Shown piece after piece: positions 7,624 through 10,160 of a stretch of 10,160 nt of DNA; positions within the stretch are counted from its first letter, which is position 1; each line of letters begins with the position of its first letter. Origin of the DNA: a bacterium (GTDB lineage Bacteria; Krumholzibacteriota; Krumholzibacteria; LZORAL124-64-63); contig JAASSM010000023.1 in NCBI GenBank assembly GCA_021767885.1, positions 1-10,160 on the forward strand, read 5' to 3'. The notes under the pieces are model-generated. The model made no database searches. It saw only the letters and a list, made by a program, of their open reading frames with translations, and was not told the origin of the DNA. Position numbers and translations under genes: made by a program.

Positions 7624-8856
7624 TCAGAACGTCGCCCGCTGCTTGCTGAAGGGCGTGATCGCGCGCAGCCGTTCGACGATCCGCGGGATCACCGCGGCGG
7701 TGTAATCGATCTCCTGCTCGGTGTTGAACCGCGACAGCGAGAAGCGGATGGAACCGTGGGCGGCGATGAACGGCACGCCCATGGCCTTGAGCACGTGCGA
7801 CGGTTCGAGCGAGCCGCTGGTGCAGGCCGAGCCGCTGGAGGCGGCGATGCCCGCGCGGTCGAGCAACAGCAGGATGCCCTCGCCCTCGATGAAATCGAAG
7901 CTGATGTTCGAGGTGTTGGGCAGGCGGGGCTCCGCCGCGCCGTTGCGGCGGCAATCGCTCACCGCGGGCAGGATCTTCTCCTCCAGGCGGTCCCGCAGCG
8001 CACGCACGCGGACGTTCTCGTCCTCGCGATGCGCCTCCGCCAGCTCGCAGGCCGCCCCGAGGGCCACGCACGAGGCCACGCTCTCGGTGCCCGCGCGCCG
8101 GCCGCGCTCCTGGTGCCCACCGACGATGAGCGGCCGCAGCCGGGTCCCCTTGCGCACCCACAGGGCCCCCACGCCCTTGGGCGCGTGGAGCTTGTGGCCG
8201 CTGAGCGAGAGCATGTCCACCGCCGAGAGCTGCTGCTGCACGTCCAGCGGCAGCTTGCCCACCGCCTGGACGGCGTCGACGTGGAAGACCGCCCCCTTCG
8301 CCTTGACGATCTCGCCGATCCGCTGGCTGTCGAAGATCACGCCGGTCTCGTTGTTGGCCATCATGATCGAGACCACGGCGGTGTCCTCGCGCACCTTGTC
8401 GCGCAGCTCGTCCAGGTCCAGGCGCCCGTCGCCATCGACGCCGATGAAGTCCACCTCGTAGCCGTGGCGCTTCTGCAGGTCCTTGCACAGGCCCAGCACC
8501 GCCGGGTGCTCCACCGCCGAGGTCACCACGTGCCGCTTCTCGGGATAGGCGCGCAGCGTGCCCACGATGGCCAGGTTGTCGCTCTCGCTGCCCCCGGCGG
8601 TGAAGATCACCTCGCTGGGGTTCTGCGCGCCGAGCAGCGCGGCCACCTGGTCGCGAGCGCGGCTCAGGCCGCGACCGGCCTCCCCACCGAACCGGTGCAT
8701 GCTCGAGGGGTTGCCGTAATGCTCGGTGAGGTAGGGCATCATCGCCTCGATCACCTCGGGAGCCACGCGGGTGGTGGCGTTGTTGTCGAGGTAGACGCCG
8801 CCCTCGGGCATGGGCCCGATGCCCGCCAGCAGATCGAACGCGCCGCTGTTGCTCAT
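7624..8856 (-). CDS. nifS: Cysteine desulfurase, NifS/IscS class (PLP enzyme)
   Basis: Role (known): a pyridoxal-phosphate enzyme that converts cysteine to alanine and passes the sulfur as a persulfide to a scaffold, here most likely NifU encoded just upstream. Seen: 410 residues, normal length. Opening VYLDNNATTRVAPEV (21-35); GGSESDN (88-94); the cofactor-stacking His in VEHP (His117); ANNETG (167-172); PLP-binding lysine in SLSGHK (Lys222); RAGTES (254-259); the mobile catalytic cysteine in SSGSACTSGSLEPSHVL (Cys345). The 'SGSACTSG' loop marks the group I (NifS/IscS) type rather than SufS. The ATG at 8856 is chosen because AAGGAG lies seven bases upstream; an ATG at 8907 would add 17 residues unlike the family and has a weaker GAGG. 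It follows nifU by 67 bases with no terminator, so one operon is likely. IscS is the alternative name; the NifU partner favours NifS. Confidence 0.96.
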   Translation of the reverse strand: MSNSGAFDLLAGIGPMPEGGVYLDNNATTRVAPEVIEAMMPYLTEHYGNPSSMHRFGGEAGRGLSRARDQVAALLGAQNPSEVIFTAGGSESDNLAIVGTLRAYPEKRHVVTSAVEHPAVLGLCKDLQKRHGYEVDFIGVDGDGRLDLDELRDKVREDTAVVSIMMANNETGVIFDSQRIGEIVKAKGAVFHVDAVQAVGKLPLDVQQQLSAVDMLSLSGHKLHAPKGVGALWVRKGTRLRPLIVGGHQERGRRAGTESVASCVALGAACELAEAHREDENVRVRALRDRLEEKILPAVSDCRRNGAAEPRLPNTSNISFDFIEGEGILLLLDRAGIAASSGSACTSGSLEPSHVLKAMGVPFIAAHGSIRFSLSRFNTEQEIDYTAAVIPRIVERLRAITPFSKQRATF

Positions 8857-8863
8857 GCTGCCA

Positions 8864-8869
8864 CTCCTT
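8864..8869 (-). promoter_or_regulatory. Ribosome binding site of nifS
   Basis: AAGGAG on the minus strand, seven bases before the ATG at 8856. It is the strongest Shine-Dalgarno in the nifU-nifS gap and sets the nifS start over the in-frame ATG at 8907. Confidence 0.75.
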
Positions 8870-8923
8870 GTCCTGGCCGGCCGGACCGTCGCCGGCGGCA
8901 CGGCCATGGCGATCCTCGCCCGC

Positions 8924-9811
8924 TCAGCTGGTGACCTCGATCACGGTGAGGTCGTCGCGGATGTTCTTGCGGAGTTCTTCCTGGACGTAATCGGTGAGCG
9001 TGATGTCCGAGACGCGGCAGGCCGCGCAGTTGCCCAGCAGGCGGACGAACACCTTGCCGTCGTTGTAGCGGACCAGCTCGATGTCGCCGCCATCGTTGCG
9101 CAGGGCCACGGCGATGTCGTTCTCCAGCAGGTCCTGGATGCGCTTGACCAGGTCGCGCTCGGCGTCGGTCTCGCCGCCCTTCTGGCGCTGCAGCTCGTCC
9201 AGCGTGCCCAGGGCGATGGGCTGGCGGGCCGGACGCTTCTGCTTGCACTCCTCGATGATGTGCTCGATGTCGTGGTGGCAGTCCCCGCAGCCGCCGCCGG
9301 CCTTGGTGTAGGCGGTGACGTCCTCCACGGTCTCCAGGCCGTGCTGCATCACCGCGTCGCGGATGGTGTCCTTGGTCACCGAGTAGCAGTGGCAGATCAT
9401 CACGCCCTGGCTGAGCAGGTGGCAGGGCACGCCACGGCCGAGGCGCTTGTAGTGGTCGATCATGGCGGCCTCGAGGGCCTCGCGCCCCATCACCGAGCAA
9501 TGCATCTTCTCGCGGGGCAGGCCGCCGAGCTCGCGGGCGATGTCCTCGTTGGTGATCTGCGCGGCCTCCTCGAGCGTCTTGCCCACGATCATCTCGGTGA
9601 GGATGGAGCTGCTGGCGATGGCGCTGCCGCAGCCGAAGGTCTGGAACCTGGCCTCGGCGATGCGGCCCTGGTCATCGAGGCGGAAGCTCAGCCGCAGGGC
9701 GTCGCCGCAGGCCATCGACCCCACCTCGCCCACGCCGTCGGGGTTCTCCACCTCGCCGACGTTGCGCGGGTTCATGAAGTGCTCCATCACCTTCTCGGAG
9801 TAGTTCCACAT
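8924..9811 (-). CDS. nifU: Iron-sulfur cluster scaffold NifU, full three-domain form
   Basis: Role (known): assembles iron-sulfur clusters from iron and NifS-derived sulfur, then transfers them to apoproteins. Seen: 295 residues with all three domains of Azotobacter-type NifU. The IscU-like scaffold (1-125) has ligands Cys35 (MACGDA, with Asp37), Cys61 (FGCGSA) and Cys105 (HCSVMG). The central BFD-like [2Fe-2S] domain (about 136-190) has Cys140 and Cys142 (ICHCYS) and Cys175 and Cys178 (GGCGDC). A variable linker (about 190-215) leads to the Nfu-type C-terminal domain (about 216-295) with Cys262 and Cys265 (NCAAC). No key residue is missing. It is first in a likely nifU-nifS operon. Without nitrogenase genes in view, a housekeeping role is inferred, as in other bacteria with NIF-type machinery. 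The Shine-Dalgarno is weak (GGAAGG about 12 bases upstream), but the MWNYSEKVMEHFMNPRN start matches the family exactly. Confidence 0.97.
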   Translation of the reverse strand: MWNYSEKVMEHFMNPRNVGEVENPDGVGEVGSMACGDALRLSFRLDDQGRIAEARFQTFGCGSAIASSSILTEMIVGKTLEEAAQITNEDIARELGGLPREKMHCSVMGREALEAAMIDHYKRLGRGVPCHLLSQGVMICHCYSVTKDTIRDAVMQHGLETVEDVTAYTKAGGGCGDCHHDIEHIIEECKQKRPARQPIALGTLDELQRQKGGETDAERDLVKRIQDLLENDIAVALRNDGGDIELVRYNDGKVFVRLLGNCAACRVSDITLTDYVQEELRKNIRDDLTVIEVTS

Positions 9812-9844
9812 GGTTGCCCACCGCCTTCCGGGGCGCCGCGCGCC

Positions 9845-9874
9845 TGTGCATACTTGATCGGTCCGGTATGCTCA
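9845..9874. promoter_or_regulatory. Inverted repeat upstream of nifU, possible operator
   Basis: On the plus strand TGTGCATAC (9845-9853) and GTATGCTCA (9866-9874) form a dyad with 12 bases between arms. The inner six bases (GCATAC/GTATGC) are perfect, and the outer three match at two of three positions. It sits 34-66 bases before the nifU ATG, just downstream of a plausible promoter, where a repressor would block transcription. Fe-S operons are often controlled by Rrf2-family regulators such as IscR; assignment to that family is inference only. Confidence 0.5.
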
Positions 9875-9875
9875 T

Positions 9876-9903
9876 AAGTTACGCGTGGAAACCGCTTTTT
9901 CAA
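9876..9903 (-). promoter_or_regulatory. Possible sigma-70-type promoter for nifU-nifS
   Basis: On the minus strand TTGAAA (9903-9898, five of six to TTGACA) is followed after 16 bases by TAACTT (9881-9876, three of six to TATAAT). The stretch is clearly more A/T-rich than its surroundings. The -35 is good and the -10 poor; shifting the -10 by a few bases gives no better box. The leader would be about 60 bases. Confidence 0.35.
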
Positions 9904-9925
9904 GGACGACCTGCCCGACCGCGGC

Positions 9926-10160
9926 TCAGCGCACGCGCCGTCCCAGCCAGACCTCGACCGCGAGCAGCGCCAGGGCCGCGACCAGCAGCCAGCGCGTCAG
10001 ATCCCGGCCCGCGAGGGCCCGGCCCAGGCCAGCCGCGCCCGCCTCGCCCAGGTCCAGCACCCGGTCCAGGCCGGCCTCCCGCAGGGCTGCGGCGAGGGCC
10101 TCCGGCGCCACCGTCCGCGGCTCGGACTCGGCGGCCGGCACGGCGGCGGCCACCACTCCC
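9926..10160 (-). CDS. C-terminal end of a membrane protein, possibly BatA/VWA-like (cut by window edge)
   Basis: Seen: an open frame from the window edge to a TGA at 9928-9926, about 78 codons. An Ala/Glu-rich stretch and an amphipathic segment (APEALAAALREAGLDRVLDL) are followed by one hydrophobic helix (LTRWLLVAALALLAVEVWL) and a basic tail RRVR ending the protein. This 'RDLTRWLL...E-x-x-L-x-RR' ending is typical of membrane proteins of the BatA / aerotolerance-type VWA group, where the last helix anchors the protein with a short cytoplasmic tail. A GTG near 10156 exists, but the segment looks like the tail of a larger protein rather than a whole gene. The function assignment is a guess from the tail alone. 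It shares strand with nifU but is separated by 114 bases containing promoter-like sequence. Confidence 0.55.
   Translation of the reverse strand, partial: GVVAAAVPAAESEPRTVAPEALAAALREAGLDRVLDLGEAGAAGLGRALAGRDLTRWLLVAALALLAVEVWLGRRVR

Noticed and set aside
7511..8488. Minus-strand frame overlapping the 3' half of nifS and the following gap
   Set aside because: It is out of frame with nifS, Arg/Gly/Ala-rich without any motif, and continues only because stops are rare at this GC content.
8857..8907. Upstream ATG at 8907 adding 17 residues to NifS
   Set aside because: The extension is not typical of the family, and the ATG at 8856 has a much better Shine-Dalgarno. Not fully excluded, since a GAGG lies before 8907.
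7624..9811. nifU-nifS as evidence for nitrogen fixation
   Set aside because: No nitrogenase or nif regulatory gene is present. NIF-type scaffold pairs also serve general iron-sulfur assembly.
9845..9874. The nifU dyad as a classical IscR type 1 site
   Set aside because: The left part (ATACxGGAC-like) is reminiscent, but the right half and the spacing do not fit the 25-base consensus, so I call only a generic dyad.
8810..9877. Plus-strand open frame of 355 codons opposite nifU
   Set aside because: NifU on the minus strand is unmistakable. The antisense product is low-complexity Ala/Val/Leu/His.

Overview
The window is a high-GC bacterial chromosome segment whose coding positions end almost always in G or C. 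Every supportable gene lies on the minus strand, so transcription runs from 10160 towards 1. Coding density is high: the longest gap is about 110 bases, and I see no tRNA, rRNA, mobile element, CRISPR array or phage gene. Two lipoproteins with clear lipoboxes, a SurA-type periplasmic chaperone and a full three-domain NifU point to a Gram-negative (diderm) bacterium. The order mfd, PpiC-type lipoprotein, SurA, together with an FN3/propeller-like lipoprotein and a possible BatA-like membrane protein, would suit an FCB-group or related high-GC lineage (Gemmatimonadota, Krumholzibacteriota, Eisenbacteria type). That placement is inference from gene style, not proof.

Layout in order of transcription. 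(1) 10160-9926: the C-terminal end of a membrane protein with a final transmembrane helix, cut by the window edge. (2) 9925-9812: an intergenic region with a plausible promoter and a clear dyad that looks like an operator. (3) nifU (9811-8924) and nifS (8856-7624): a scaffold plus cysteine desulfurase pair for iron-sulfur cluster assembly, probably one operon and probably housekeeping, since no nitrogenase gene is in view. (4) 7514-5769: an orphan lipoprotein with an Ig-like domain, an FN3-like domain and several propeller-like repeats. (5) mfd (5690-2166): a complete transcription-repair coupling factor. (6) 2160-349: a lipoprotein with two SurA/PpiC-type modules whose active-site residues are largely lost. 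(7) 340 to the window edge: the N-terminus of a SurA-like periplasmic chaperone.

How the genes work together. NifS takes sulfur from cysteine and NifU assembles and passes on clusters. mfd, the PpiC-like lipoprotein and surA are packed with gaps of 5 and 8 bases, and their ribosome binding sites lie inside or across the preceding stop codons, so they are almost certainly co-transcribed and translationally coupled. The two folding genes would act on exported or outer-membrane proteins; the reason for their link to DNA repair is not evident from sequence.

Most of the window is ordinary housekeeping. The observations most worth a second look are the degenerate tandem PPIase lipoprotein and its coupling to mfd, the dyad upstream of nifU, and the uncharacterised propeller lipoprotein.
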